Shown: in pieces, positions 20,418-30,135 of the stretch
Numbering within the stretch: the stretch's first letter is position 1
How the letters are laid out: every line of letters begins with the position of its first letter
Origin: Dactylonectria macrodidyma
Lineage: Eukaryota > Ascomycota > Sordariomycetes > Hypocreales > Nectriaceae
DNA: 64,000 nucleotides
NCBI GenBank assembly: GCA_020744425.1
Contig: JAGMUV010000006.1
Span: forward strand, 2,418,001-2,482,000
Direction of reading: 5' to 3'
Position numbers and translations under genes: made by a program
The notes under the pieces: generated by a model
What the model saw: the letters and a program-made list of their open reading frames with translations, nothing else
Told to the model about the DNA's origin: nothing
Databases searched by the model: none

Positions 20418-21188
20418 TGCACTGCATCATTTAATCACTCACACACTTTGAGAATTGAGCAATAATAGCTTGTGAACGCAAATCTAGGTATCACTAGTCG
20501 TATTCTCTAGAGCAGTCACGTATCGTCTATATCAAGCTATTTACGAAATTGTAATAGTCTCGCTTGTGTCAGGATCCCAGGTCTTTATGCGGTTTATCCC
20601 CGGCTATCCGCTACGGCGTCGAGAACTCAATTGTCCCAACGTCTGACAAGTCACAGCCCTGCGACTAGCAGGTTTCTCATTTAGTAGGCATATTAGCATG
20701 AGTCGCTACAGTTGTCGTCATAGTTTAGCAGCCGAGTAACATCGACTATCATCAGGTCCATAAAAGCAACTGTACCCAGTTATTTGTCAAACATTCGGCA
20801 AGCGTTCGTCGAGAGTTCGCCGAGCATTTGTCGAGTGTTGGCCAGTTAACTGCTTAGCTTCCCTAATAGCCGAATGCTCGACGACCGTTCGGCGACTGTT
20901 TGGCGACTTGAAGTAATGATAGTTAGTCCCTTAAGCTTTCAGCACTTTGCTGATTTCAAACTGCCATTGTGACTCGGTATGAGGATTGGGAGCTTTTACC
21001 TAGAAGCTCTATCCATTACTAAGAGACACAGTTAACCCCTTGTAAGCCTGAGCTGCAATCTGGCAGTACACAAGTTCTGAACTTGCATCTGTTTAATTCC
21101 AGCTATTTACAGCTTTGCCATAGTCCTACTTGGCTTGTTCAACGGCAACCGAGGTGCTACTCTCAAGTGAGGTTGATGATGCAGTGCA
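20418..21188. mobile_element. Possible decayed non-autonomous element
   Basis: The 13-mer TGCACTGCATCAT at 20418-20430 recurs as its exact reverse complement at 21176-21188. Similarity continues inwards with a gap (CATCATTTAATCAC against CATCATCAACCTCAC, then TTGAGA). The enclosed 0.75 kb has no coding capacity and contains inverted arrays of an 11-bp motif. This could be an old MITE-like element next to a tRNA gene, but no target-site duplication was found and outer ends diverge, so the call is tentative. Confidence 0.3.
20793..20910. repeat. Inverted arrays of an 11-bp motif
   Basis: At about 20793-20847 four to five copies of an 11-bp motif (GTTCGTCGAGA, GTTCGCCGAGC and variants) run in one direction. 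At about 20869-20908 three to four copies run in the opposite direction (CGACGACCGTTCGGCGACT and following). The two arms can pair into an imperfect hairpin with a loop of about 20 nt. Confidence 0.75.
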
Positions 21189-21433
21189 GAGGACTTGGAT
21201 CACGTTTCTGAGGACTTGGCGCATGAAGGGGTTATCCGATGTAAGATCCGTGCCCAGGAGCTCCATAGACGTTATCGTAAATCCGGCCGTCTTTCAGTGA
21301 TTCCAGTCAACCCATGTCCAGCTGACGAAGACTGTTGAAGTGGAGATGTTTTCGTCTCGGCAACCTGATTCTCAATGATGTGATTCTCCAGTGAGGAGGC
21401 GGGGAGACAAGGTCCGCCTATTGATTTGTGGTC

Positions 21434-21545
21434 GCGAGTTGTAGCACGCATCCACTGATTTACAGCACGCATCCACTAACTTACAGCACGCATCCACTAA
21501 CTTACAGCACGTACCCACTGATTTATAGCGCATACCCACTAATTT
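21434..21545. repeat. 21-bp minisatellite, related to 5.8 kb array
   Basis: Five copies of a 21-bp unit with the shared part AGCACGCATCCACTAACT; the last two copies are more diverged. On the plus strand a frame through it reads as a heptapeptide repeat (YSTHPLT), but no gene structure supports translation. The period and the core TCCACTAA match the array at 5766-5890. Confidence 0.85.
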
Positions 21546-21947
21546 TCATGTGTCGACAGCACACCGCATTCAACCCAACTTTTACTCGAAATCTAGCCTT
21601 CTCTGTAACCAGTCACAACGGGAAATATTTAATCAAGTCGGATTTAACTAGTAAGTCTACAGTGAAAGCTTCAGCCAATCCATAGATAAATTTCGCCTCA
21701 TCATTCTTACGACCATTGCGGCCATTGCGGCTTCTGCGGCCATTGCGGCATCTTGCGGGCGGGGATGCGGGGCAAGACTTTATCACGCCCACTGACGACG
21801 CCCTGGCGCCCTACAATTGGGGTAACAGTGCCAACTCCAACTAAAGATGGCATGGTGCCGTCTCAAAGACTCATAAAGCCATAGATTTAAGTTTAGAATG
21901 CCTCTCTTCCCAGTTACATCTTCAATTCGTTCGATTACTGTCCATCT

Positions 21948-23196
21948 ATGGTGACAATGTCAATCCGCTTGGGAACAGCCTCTCCGGGCACGCAGTCCAC
22001 TACAGCAGCAACCATTGCGCTAATCGACTCCATCGCCCAACGTGCCGCTTTGTCCAAAATTGACATTCTGCTTCTCCCTGAAGCCTTCATCGGTGGATAT
22101 CCTCGTGGAAGCTCCTTTGGATGTGCCATCGGCGGTCGCTCAGATGAAGGACGAGAAGAGTTTGCCAAGTACTTTGATCAGGCCATTGATCTTGGCGACA
22201 ATGTAGGCCCTGGTGGTGGAGGTGCCGGGATCAAATGGGTAAAGCGACAGCTCAGCGATGATGACACTGTCCGTGGTGATGGGTCTCGTGAGGAGCTAGA
22301 GCGTATTGCTCGCAATACTGGTGTTTTCATCGTCACTGGATGTATTGAAAAGACCGGAGGGAGTCTATACTGCTCTGTCGTCTACATATGTCCCAAGGAA
22401 GGCATGCTAGGCAAGCGTCGCAAGGTTCTACCAGTATGTTCCGTCCTGTTCATACCCCCCTCTCTGTCCACCAGACTTCTTCCCTCTAACATGCTAGACT
22501 GCCTCGGAACGCCTCATATGGGCTCAAGGAGCTCCTAGCACCCTCAAGGCCGTTTCCACCACTATCCGAGGCGTCCGTATCAATCTCGCCGCCGCCATCT
22601 GCTGGGAAAACTACATGCCGTTACTTCGCCAGACCCTCTACTCTCAAAACATCAACTTGTACCTCGCACCCACTGCCGACAACCGTGACGCCTGGCTGGG
22701 TTTGATGCGCACAGTCGGTGTTGAAGGCCGCTGTTTCGTCGTCAGCAGCAACATGGCAGTTCCCAAGGACCAAGTCTCTGAAACCCGCTCGCCTGTTCGC
22801 GGGAGACGCAACTCTACCATGACGGAAGAAGGCTTTGAGATTGCGTTGCCTCGGTCTCCTCAGCGAATGCGCCGTCGCAAGTCGGTATTTGACGACGATG
22901 GCAACGAGATTGTCCTGTGCAAAGACGCCGAAGAGACGCAAAAACCAGTCTTTACGTCCACCATTCCCGAAAAAACCGAGTGGGTGTCTCGAGGTGGCTC
23001 TTCTATTGTCACGCCGTTTGGCGACGTTGTGGCTGGCCCGCAGTGGGAGGATCCTGATGGCCTCATCTTTGCGGATGTGGATTTCCGTGACTGCATCCGT
23101 GGTCGATTGGATTTGGATGCAGGAGGTAGCTACTCACGAAACGATGCATTCAGATTGAGCGTCGAAGGATTGGATCTAGATCCATTGCCGTACTAA
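21948..23196 (+). CDS. Nitrilase / cyanide hydratase family enzyme
   Basis: Two exons, 21948-22433 and 22498-23196, give 394 residues; the 64-bp intron starts GTATGT and has a CTAAC box. The fold belongs to the carbon-nitrogen hydrolase superfamily, nitrilase branch. The catalytic triad is visible: Glu45 in LLLPEAFIGGYPRG, Lys159 in GKRRKVLPT and Cys197 in AAICWENYMPLLR. The C-terminal half keeps VSRGGSSIVTPFGDVVAGP. Nitrilases convert nitriles to acids (or amides) and often form spirals. Unusual here is an Arg/Ser-rich insertion of about 75-80 residues (about 249-326) before the last conserved block. The protein is probably cytosolic. Its 3' end lies 28 bp from the convergent metalloprotease gene. 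The ATG at 21957 is an alternative start. Confidence 0.92.
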
Positions 23197-23224
23197 ATTA
23201 ATCACGCTTGCTTGGGTATCCAAA

Positions 23225-24250
23225 TCATTTCTCATCAGGACTTTCCGTCCGTCGCCACTTGTCCGCCGACTCCAACACCTTTCGCTCTGCTTCGGCCTGC
23301 TTGCGCTGCCTCTCTAATGCCGCTTCTGCCAAAATCTGCCGTCGCGTCATCCCTGCTATTGGATCTCGAACGCCTCCTAGCTTAAATTCTCCTCCGGTCC
23401 AGCCTCCGTGATCGTGCGCTTCATCTTCCTCAGAAGGAGTAAAATGTGAGGACTCGCCAACCGTGTTTCCTCCTGATTTCCAGTCGGCAGCATCCACCTC
23501 CTTTTCGATTTGGTGACAGAGATCCCAAAACTTGCGGTCGTGAGGACCATGAACGTTGTGGGCCAGTTCGTGACACAATGTCTTGCGGATCGTCTTGTAG
23601 TCGCGGTATCCATCATGAGCATCCGTCCGCAGTCTCAATTCAATGACTTCTCCTTGATTTCGATTTAAACCCAGAATCCTCGACGTCCCTTCGTGCGTCG
23701 TTTGCGTATGCGCAAGAGGCTCCATCTCGGTCAACAATGCAACTGTAAACTTGTGCTTGCGCATGGACGCGCGAATCCCTGGGTCCTCTTTGAGTCGCAT
23801 AAGGAGCGCTTGACTTGTTTCTGGATGCGGCAAGCCCTGAAGTGGACGGACTTGGAGAAACGTGTACTGCGAATCCTCAGGTCTTCGTCTTGTAGCCCTA
23901 GCCTTTGGTCTGTGAGCCATGCGCGCCGCATTTCGCTTGGCAACTCTTTCCGCCATGTTCTGAACAGCCTGAACCTCGGCGGCTGGCGATCCCATCAGAG
24001 TCAAAGTCTTGCCTTTAAGCTCCTGTAGGCGCATGTCGGGATTCTTGAACGGCGCTTTGATAAGAGGGCATTTTGGTGCTAGAATCTTTTGGTTGCCAAC
24101 GGGAACGTCAAGACCGGCTTCAATCTCATGAAACAAGTCGGTAATGGTGGCGTCTTCAGGAAAGGAAAAGTCGTAATTAACCTTGCGATGGATGACTGAC
24201 AATGTCAGCCACTCAGTATGGTCAGATGTATCAGACATGGAGTCTTCCAT
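23225..24250 (-). CDS. Ubiquitin-like/WLM-domain metalloprotease
   Basis: A single exon of 341 residues. The N-terminus (about 15-90) looks like a ubiquitin-like fold: LSVIHRKVNYDFSFPEDAT, then MRLQELKGKTLTLMGSP. A WLM (Wss1p-like metalloprotease) domain follows, with the zinc-binding signature HELAHNVHGPHDRKF near residues 227-241, preceded by TIRKTLC. A Gly-rich segment (GGEFKLGG) and a basic coiled tail (EAALERQRKQAEAERK) end the protein. Wss1/SPRTN-type proteases cleave DNA-protein crosslinks and act with Cdc48 and SUMO or ubiquitin; the ubiquitin-like/WLM fusion layout is known in fungi and plants, and its exact role is less clear. It converges on the nitrilase gene (28 bp between the stop codons) and is divergent to ERD2. 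Confidence 0.88.
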   Translation of the reverse strand: MEDSMSDTSDHTEWLTLSVIHRKVNYDFSFPEDATITDLFHEIEAGLDVPVGNQKILAPKCPLIKAPFKNPDMRLQELKGKTLTLMGSPAAEVQAVQNMAERVAKRNAARMAHRPKARATRRRPEDSQYTFLQVRPLQGLPHPETSQALLMRLKEDPGIRASMRKHKFTVALLTEMEPLAHTQTTHEGTSRILGLNRNQGEVIELRLRTDAHDGYRDYKTIRKTLCHELAHNVHGPHDRKFWDLCHQIEKEVDAADWKSGGNTVGESSHFTPSEEDEAHDHGGWTGGEFKLGGVRDPIAGMTRRQILAEAALERQRKQAEAERKVLESADKWRRTESPDEK

Positions 24251-24808
24251 TGTAAATGATAACGATTATGATTGTGATAACGTTATGGACAGATACAAAT
24301 GATGCAAGATTTATAGTCTCATGATGCGGCGTTCGGGCAGGTTCGGCGTGCTTTGTAATACGTCACTGCCTAGATCCGGAGTTCGCGCCACGACCAACAA
24401 CCGTTGATGACTGAGATGACAGAGATGACTGATCCGGATCCCGTCGATAAATCCGTCACTTGATCTAAAATAATCACATCACATGCCTTGTCCAATCAGT
24501 CATCTGTCACGTCGTACCTGATTATCACCAATGTTCGGTACGCCACATTCCTGACGTAGGCACCAGCCACATGTCCGTGCAGGTCCTTCCAGCCAGTGCC
24601 AGCGCAAGTAACGACACGGTCCAATGAACATGCAATCGCGTCGTGTCCTTTTTTCAGAGTCCAGCTCCCTGCCAACGCAACGTCAACGGAAGGTCACCAC
24701 TCGCTTCGACCCGAACTTCGACATTCAATTGCAATCGCCTCGTTCATCAAAATCACAACCGCCGCCGCCTCATAAAAATCGACCTTTGCGCCCGGTCCAT
24801 CCGTCATC
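24251..24808. other. Divergent promoter, WLM protease and ERD2
   Basis: A bidirectional intergenic region. Repeated TGATGACTGA-like words occur around 24400-24440. No gene or clear regulatory site is recognised. Confidence 0.4.
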
Positions 24809-25603
24809 ATGGTGTTGAACATCTTCCGCGTCGCGGGTCAGTAACTGCGCGCGCAGAGCTACATCTGTGCATTGCTAACAATGCATAGCGGACTTTTCCC
24901 ACCTGGGCAGCATCTTCATTCTGCTACACAAGATGACCCAGCTCAACGTGAGTGGATAGAGGCTAGAGTTGAACAAACACTGACATCTACAGAGCTGCTC
25001 CGGTATCTCCTTCAAATCCCAGGCTCTCTACATGTTTGTCTACGTCACTCGATATCTTGGTACGACAGTCAACTCCATTCGCAACCCTTTCTAACTCTTG
25101 CAGACATCTTTTCCACCGATAGCATGTACAACTTGTTTTTTAAAATCCTCTTCCTCGCCTCCCAGGGATACATCATCTACCTCATGACCAACGCATACAA
25201 GCCCACCAACGATCCTAATGTCGACACTTTCCGCGTCCAATACCTTCTCCTGGGAGCCGCCCTTCTTGCCGTCATCTTCCCGTACAAATACACCATCAAG
25301 GAGATTCTCTGGGCCTTTTCCATCTGGCTCGAGTCGGTTGCCATTCTCCCTCAGCTGTTTATGCTGCAGCGAACCGGAGAAGCCGAAACCATCACCACAC
25401 ACTACCTCTTCGCCCTGGGTAGTTACCGTGCCTTGTACATTCCCAACTGGATCTACAGATACTTGATGGAGTCTCCCGAAAAGCACAAGGTCGACTGGAT
25501 TGCCATTATTGCCGGTCTTATCCAGACGGTTCTGTATTCAGACTTTTTCTACGTCTACTACACCAAGGTCCTCAAAGGCAAGAAGTTTAAGCTGCCGGTT
25601 TAA
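24809..25603 (+). CDS. ERD2: ER lumen protein-retaining receptor (K/HDEL)
   Basis: Four exons (24809-24836, 24889-24947, 24993-25059, 25104-25603) give 217 residues. All three introns (52, 45 and 44 bp) have CTAAC- or CTGAC-like boxes. The product begins [20 protein letters not shown] and continues [20 protein letters not shown], the standard start of Erd2. The final exon holds VRYLDI-type, FRVQYLL and [13 protein letters not shown] elements and the tail [12 protein letters not shown], whose lysines are known to control retrograde sorting. Erd2 is a seven-helix Golgi protein that binds HDEL/KDEL tails of escaped ER residents and returns them in COPI vesicles. The exon structure was inferred from splice signals; every junction keeps frame and family sequence. 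Confidence 0.96.
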
Positions 25604-26195
25604 AATACTGACCGATTCACGGGAAATGACCAGGCTTTCAGCCGACAGGCTTATGTTCACGGGCTCATGCCTACGGGCTTATAGCCGGGCTTATTAGCCA
25701 ATGCTCCAACTGGAGCTGCATGGATGGCGTTGGGTTAGGAGGTCGACGGTGGAAAATATGGCGCCTACGGCTGAGGTTTGAGACCGGCTTTGATTTTATT
25801 GGCGAAAATAGATTGCAATTCAGAGGTCTCAGGGAGGTTATATCACGCAGATGGCGAATGCATTCGTCGATGCTCGTGAAGCTCATGACTAGTTGCAACG
25901 TAATAATAGATGATGTTGTCATGCTTGCCACTGACCAAGGATATGTACTGCCAGCGAGGGCCTGGAGATGGCATCGAGCTAGTGGAGATAAAGGTCATAT
26001 TCCGTGTAATGCAGCGATACTCTGGACGACAGGGCATGACTGGTGTTTTATTCTTGATCATTCCTCAAAACTCGTAGCTGTCACAAACCTCACTTCTAAC
26101 ATCACATGTGACATCCTGCTGGTAGGTCACGTGATCCGGCGCGTCATCCCAGACCTTCAACTCAATCCTAACCATCATCAATCATCAACTTCAAA
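25604..26195. other. Intergenic, TAF10 promoter
   Basis: Short repeated CACGGGCT/TACGGGCT words appear at 25655-25690. A frame across 25720-26331 overlaps the TAF10 start and is not coding-like. No other feature is recognised. Confidence 0.4.
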
Positions 26196-26807
26196 ATGGC
26201 AAGCGAAGCACCCGAAAAGCCAGATCAACCCCTTGCGGAGCCAAATGGCCCTGTTCAGGCTCCCCCTGCGGCGTCCGGCGCGGATTCGCGGCTTCCGACA
26301 AGAAAGGATACCTCTTTGCGAGAGTTCCTAAACAAGATGGACGACTGCGCTCCCATCGTGAGTCCCCCCCATCTATTACGTGCTTCTCTAACAGCGCAGA
26401 TTCCTGATGCCGTAACAAACTACTACATGACCAAAGCTGGCCTTCCTCCACCTCCCCAAACCGACCCTCGCCTGGCGCGTCTCCTGGCTCTCGCCACCCA
26501 AAAGTTCATCGCCGATATTGCAGCCGACGCATATCAATACAGTCGCATTCGCGCATCAAACACAAATGCCAATAACCCGATGGGCTCACTAGGCGCTGCG
26601 GCTGGATTCCCGATTCCTGGACAGCCGACAGGCCCGCCAGGTAGCAAAACCCAAGACAAGGGCGCACCACTAGGTATCCAGCGACCAGGATACGGCGGAG
26701 GTGGTCAAGGCGGAAGTCAGAACAGGACTGTCCTGACAATGGAGGATCTTGGAATGGCAGTTGGAGAGTACGGTGTTAATGTCAAGAGGAGCGAGTTCTA
26801 TCGCTAA
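26196..26807 (+). CDS. TAF10: TFIID/SAGA subunit TAF10
   Basis: Two exons (26196-26357 and 26400-26807) give 189 residues. The 42-bp intron begins GTGAGT, carries CTAACAG and ends GCAG; because its length is a multiple of three and it has no stop, the frame also reads through it. The N-terminal 40 residues are disordered and Pro/Ala-rich. The histone-fold region starts at [14 protein letters not shown], continues [15 protein letters not shown] and [20 protein letters not shown], and after a Gly/Pro/Gln loop typical of filamentous fungi ends with [31 protein letters not shown] sequence (last nine residues VKRSEFYR preceded by N). TAF10 is shared by TFIID and SAGA, where it pairs with other histone-fold subunits in the nucleus. 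Confidence 0.93.
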   Translation: MASEAPEKPDQPLAEPNGPVQAPPAASGADSRLPTRKDTSLREFLNKMDDCAPIVSPPHLLRASLTAQIPDAVTNYYMTKAGLPPPPQTDPRLARLLALATQKFIADIAADAYQYSRIRASNTNANNPMGSLGAAAGFPIPGQPTGPPGSKTQDKGAPLGIQRPGYGGGGQGGSQNRTVLTMEDLGMAVGEYGVNVKRSEFYR

Positions 26808-26988
26808 GGCAGGGCTGGGTCATTTGGAGTTTGGCGCATAGAAGGGTGTCAGGTCTGCATAATTCAGGTCACCAGTCTCGATCATAGATCATTTGAATCA
26901 GTTGCTCGTCATCACGTTCCAAATTGGTGTCATCAATCGGTAACGTTGCTTATTGATACAATCTTTTGTACATGGTATACCCAAATTT

Positions 26989-27448
26989 CTACCTCTTGTC
27001 CCAGATGTTTGGTTTTCGAGTCCTGGCTAGTCAGCAAATGCCTTACAATAGGTGCTTGCATGCCTTCATGCCACAGCCTGCTCGACAAGACCTGACTTAC
27101 GGTGAAAACTCTCCCAGCTTGTGTCCGACCATGTCTTCGGTTATGGTCACCTGGTGGTAGTCGCGGCCATTGTGTACCTCAAAGTTGAGTCCAACAAAGT
27201 TGGGCAGAATCGTCGCGGATCGGGCTTGCGTTCGAACTGGAGGGACCTTGTCGCCGGGAGTCTTAGGCCAAACGATGGGAAGGCTATCAAGTTAGATAGG
27301 GTCGTGCGATAGTTGGGGGGAGCTTTCGGGGAGCTTACGGGACGAGGTGTGGGCCTAGATAATGTCAGCAAGTTGGATGATCAAAGGAACCTCGAATTGA
27401 CTTACCCTTCCACACGGAGCGCTTCAGTAGAACCCGTGTCACCTGCAT
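26989..27448 (-). CDS. RSM19: Mitochondrial ribosomal protein uS19m
   Basis: Four exons on the minus strand: 27406-27448, 27339-27354, 27101-27283 and 26989-27022, giving 91 residues. Intron lengths are 51, 55 and 78 bp, each GT-AG. The spliced protein begins [20 protein letters not shown] and contains the uS19 core [20 protein letters not shown], then [20 protein letters not shown], ending PNIWDKR. This is the family signature (LPxFVG, VHNG, [13 protein letters not shown]). uS19 sits in the head of the small ribosomal subunit near the A-site tRNA; the short, start-peptide-like form indicates the mitochondrial version. Exon 2 is only 16 nt. Because the exons are so small the gene has no single long reading frame. 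It converges on TAF10 and its start was set by the ATG before [10 protein letters not shown]. Confidence 0.93.
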
Positions 27449-28401
27449 TATTACTTGTACTGTCGTCAATGAAATTTCCAGTCTGATCGTGAGCCTCTTC
27501 GCGATGGATCAATGATGTTTTTCCGTAGTTTGTCCGATCACGTGGCATATTAGCTCACCATCAACCATCAGACGATTGAGGATGCACCTGTCATGAATGA
27601 CGGGAAATGAGATTGGCTAGGATGAATCAGGTATTTAAGGACAACGGTATGCTTGTTTATTCGGCATCTCTTGACTTTTTAGCGAACTCTACCTACTCCT
27701 CATGCTCATCCAGTGAGGTGGATGCCAACATTTAACGATGGTGGTATCTTGGCTCATATCAACTCTGGCTCTCTTCGGGAACACTGTCAGATTTCGGTTT
27801 CAGACGTATTGATGCCATGGATAATCGAGAGATAAGCTTCCAAGGAGCCGTCCATGACTGCTATCACTTTCAAATAGAGTCCTAATGTAGCGGGTTGATA
27901 AAATTATTAATTAGACTACCAGTGGTCAGTTGAAGGGGCTGTGGTTATCTCGCAGCCATAAACCTAGTCATTATGAAACTTATGACGAGTCCCAACGCAT
28001 CAAATATGCAACGATATGTACACAGGTAGGAAAAAACCACATAATATAATGAATACATCCGTATTCACCTAGGTACCACTCATTTCCAATCAATGGACGG
28101 AATGTTCCTTTGTCAACGTCTTAGTATAGGGTAAGTGGGGCATCACGTGGCGTACGACTCGCGATGGTAACATGCTGCCCACCAGGATTGTCAACCAAGG
28201 CCACTCACTTTTCCATCATCAATCACTTGTCGACACTTGCCGCATTAATCCCGTGGTTGATCTGACTTGAGTGGTGTGTTAAAATATATACCTCTTTATC
28301 CCATCGGACGGATTATCGCGACGAGATCCAAAGAAGCCACCTTGCGGAAACGAGGCCGACAGCAGAACGATCAACGATCAACGATACCACCACGAACATC
28401 G
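27449..28401. other. Intergenic, AT-rich
   Basis: A divergent region between the uS19m gene and the J-protein gene. No gene is supported. A TTAAAATATATA stretch near 28280-28290, about 115 bp before the J-protein ATG, may serve as its TATA element. Confidence 0.45.
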
Positions 28402-29524
28402 ATGCCGAGCGCAACTGCTTCTGGAGCCGATACCGGTTCGGCCCGTTCTCGAGAACATAACCAGGGCAACCAAGGACGAGGCTATACACCCGATCAAGAG
28501 GCGGCAGTCATTCGAATCCGGAAATGTAATCCCACAGCCTTTTACGACATTCTTAGCCTAGAGAGTGTCAAGACTACATGCACAGATGGCGAAATCAAAA
28601 AGGCATATCGCAAGCTGTCTCTCTTGACACATCCCGACAAAAATGGACACCAATACGCAGACGAGGCCTTCAAAATGGTTAGCCGAGCATTTGGTATCCT
28701 AGGCGACAAGGAGAAGCGGGAAAAGTTTGATCGACTTGGAACAGACCCAGACAGTCGATTTGCCAGTGCTCAGGCCCAAAATCCCTTTTCTGGATTTGCG
28801 CAACGGCAACAGGGAGGTGGCATGGGTCGTGGCGGTTGGGACGATGAGTTGACACCAGAAGAGATGTTTGCAAGATTCTTTGGTGGACAAGGATTTGGAG
28901 GAGGAGGAGGAGGACCATTTGGAGGTGAGATTCCCGAGACCCGAGAAGATATCAAAATCCAGAACTAACGAAGCAGGTTTCGACACAGGCCCACAGTTTG
29001 TATTCAACTTTGGCGGAGGCCCCGGAATCCGTGTGCATCAGTTTGGAGGGGCCCGACCACGAACGAGACCTCGCGAGGCCAACCAAGGTCGACAAGAATC
29101 CAGTCCTCTTCAGACATTCCTTGGTCTCCTCCCTATTATTCTCTTCTTCATCCTTCCGATAGTCACTTCGATATTCTCTGGCGAGTCCTCGACTTCATCC
29201 TCGACGCCCCGCATGGTGTACGACCACCCTCTACACCCCTACACCGAAGGCCGTACCACACCAAACTTTGGTATCGAGTACTTTGTCAATCCAGATGACG
29301 TGTCGAAATATACCGACGGAAAGCTCAACAAGCTCGACCGGACAGCCGAAGTGAATATCGTCAGGCGCTTGAAGAACGAATGCGACAACGAACTCACATA
29401 TAGGCAGAGGCTGAGGGATGCTGCTCAAGGATGGTTTTACCAAGACCCAGAGAAGATGGCAGTGGCCGAGACGTATTCTATGCCGTCGTGTGAGAGACTT
29501 CAAAACTTGGGCATCGGTCGATGA
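28402..29524 (+). CDS. HLJ1: ER membrane J-protein (Hlj1/DNAJB12-like)
   Basis: Two exons, 28402-28924 and 28977-29524, give 356 residues; the 52-bp intron carries GTGAGA and CTAACG signals. A J-domain at about residues 50-115 includes NPTAFYDILSLE, EIKKAYRKLSLLTHPDKNG (with the essential HPD) and GDKEKREKFDRLG. A Gly/Phe-rich linker follows, with WDDELTPEEMFARFFGG. One hydrophobic helix (LGLLPIILFFILPIVTSIF) is followed by a C-terminal DUF1977-type region with GIEYFVNPDD and NECDNELTYRQRLRDAAQG. This order is that of DNAJB12/14 and yeast Hlj1, tail-anchored ER proteins whose J-domain faces the cytosol and recruits Hsp70 to ER-associated degradation. The ATG at 28402 is the first in frame after a stop-free leader. 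Confidence 0.9.
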
Positions 29525-30135
29525 GATAGTTATTGTATGGATGGATGACGGGAGTTGGCGTTGTGGCACTTTGGGACAGCGCAGGATGAGCATTTACTAT
29601 GAATCTTCCAACAGTAATATACGTGACATCACAGCGTCGTGGTTTCCAAATGTTAGATCCTGCTACCTCTTCCTGGTATTGCATCCTGGGACGACAACCC
29701 ACGTCATTGTGGCTGTGCGTGGCTGGATAAGCAGGTGGCGGGGCACTCCTTCCAGACGCCGACACGCAAGCTGCATCCTACAACTACATTTACATGTTTA
29801 TGAATCCCAGCGCCTGAATCAATTACGCTGTGAATCAAGTCGCGGTCGTTTATTCGATTTAGTTGACATTGACTGGGATATATTGCACAGCCACAAGCGG
29901 GACAGCCCGCAGTGACGACACCGAGGTCGATACGATCAGGTACGAAGCTCTAGGCAGCACATTCCGACCGTGTGCGACAAGGCACCGAGATACAAGACAC
30001 CGAGATACAAGACACCAGACACCTAAGACCGCAGTCCGTAAACATTGTTTGTGTTGTCTTTGCGAGATCAATCAACCAAACCCCCACGATCCCGACACCT
30101 CTACAACGACCCAGCTACTGTACAGCTAGGCCATC
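29525..30135. other. Intergenic, MINDY promoter
   Basis: No gene is seen. A short tandem duplication of ACCGAGATACAAGAC lies near 29985-30015. Confidence 0.45.

Larger units (their letters stand above)
20337..21947. other. Gene-free region with inverted and tandem repeats
   Basis: About 1.6 kb between tRNA-Asp and the nitrilase gene without a supportable gene. It carries 13-bp inverted repeats, inverted arrays of an 11-bp motif and a 21-bp minisatellite (listed separately), plus short GCGGCCATT repeats near 21710-21750. Confidence 0.6.
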
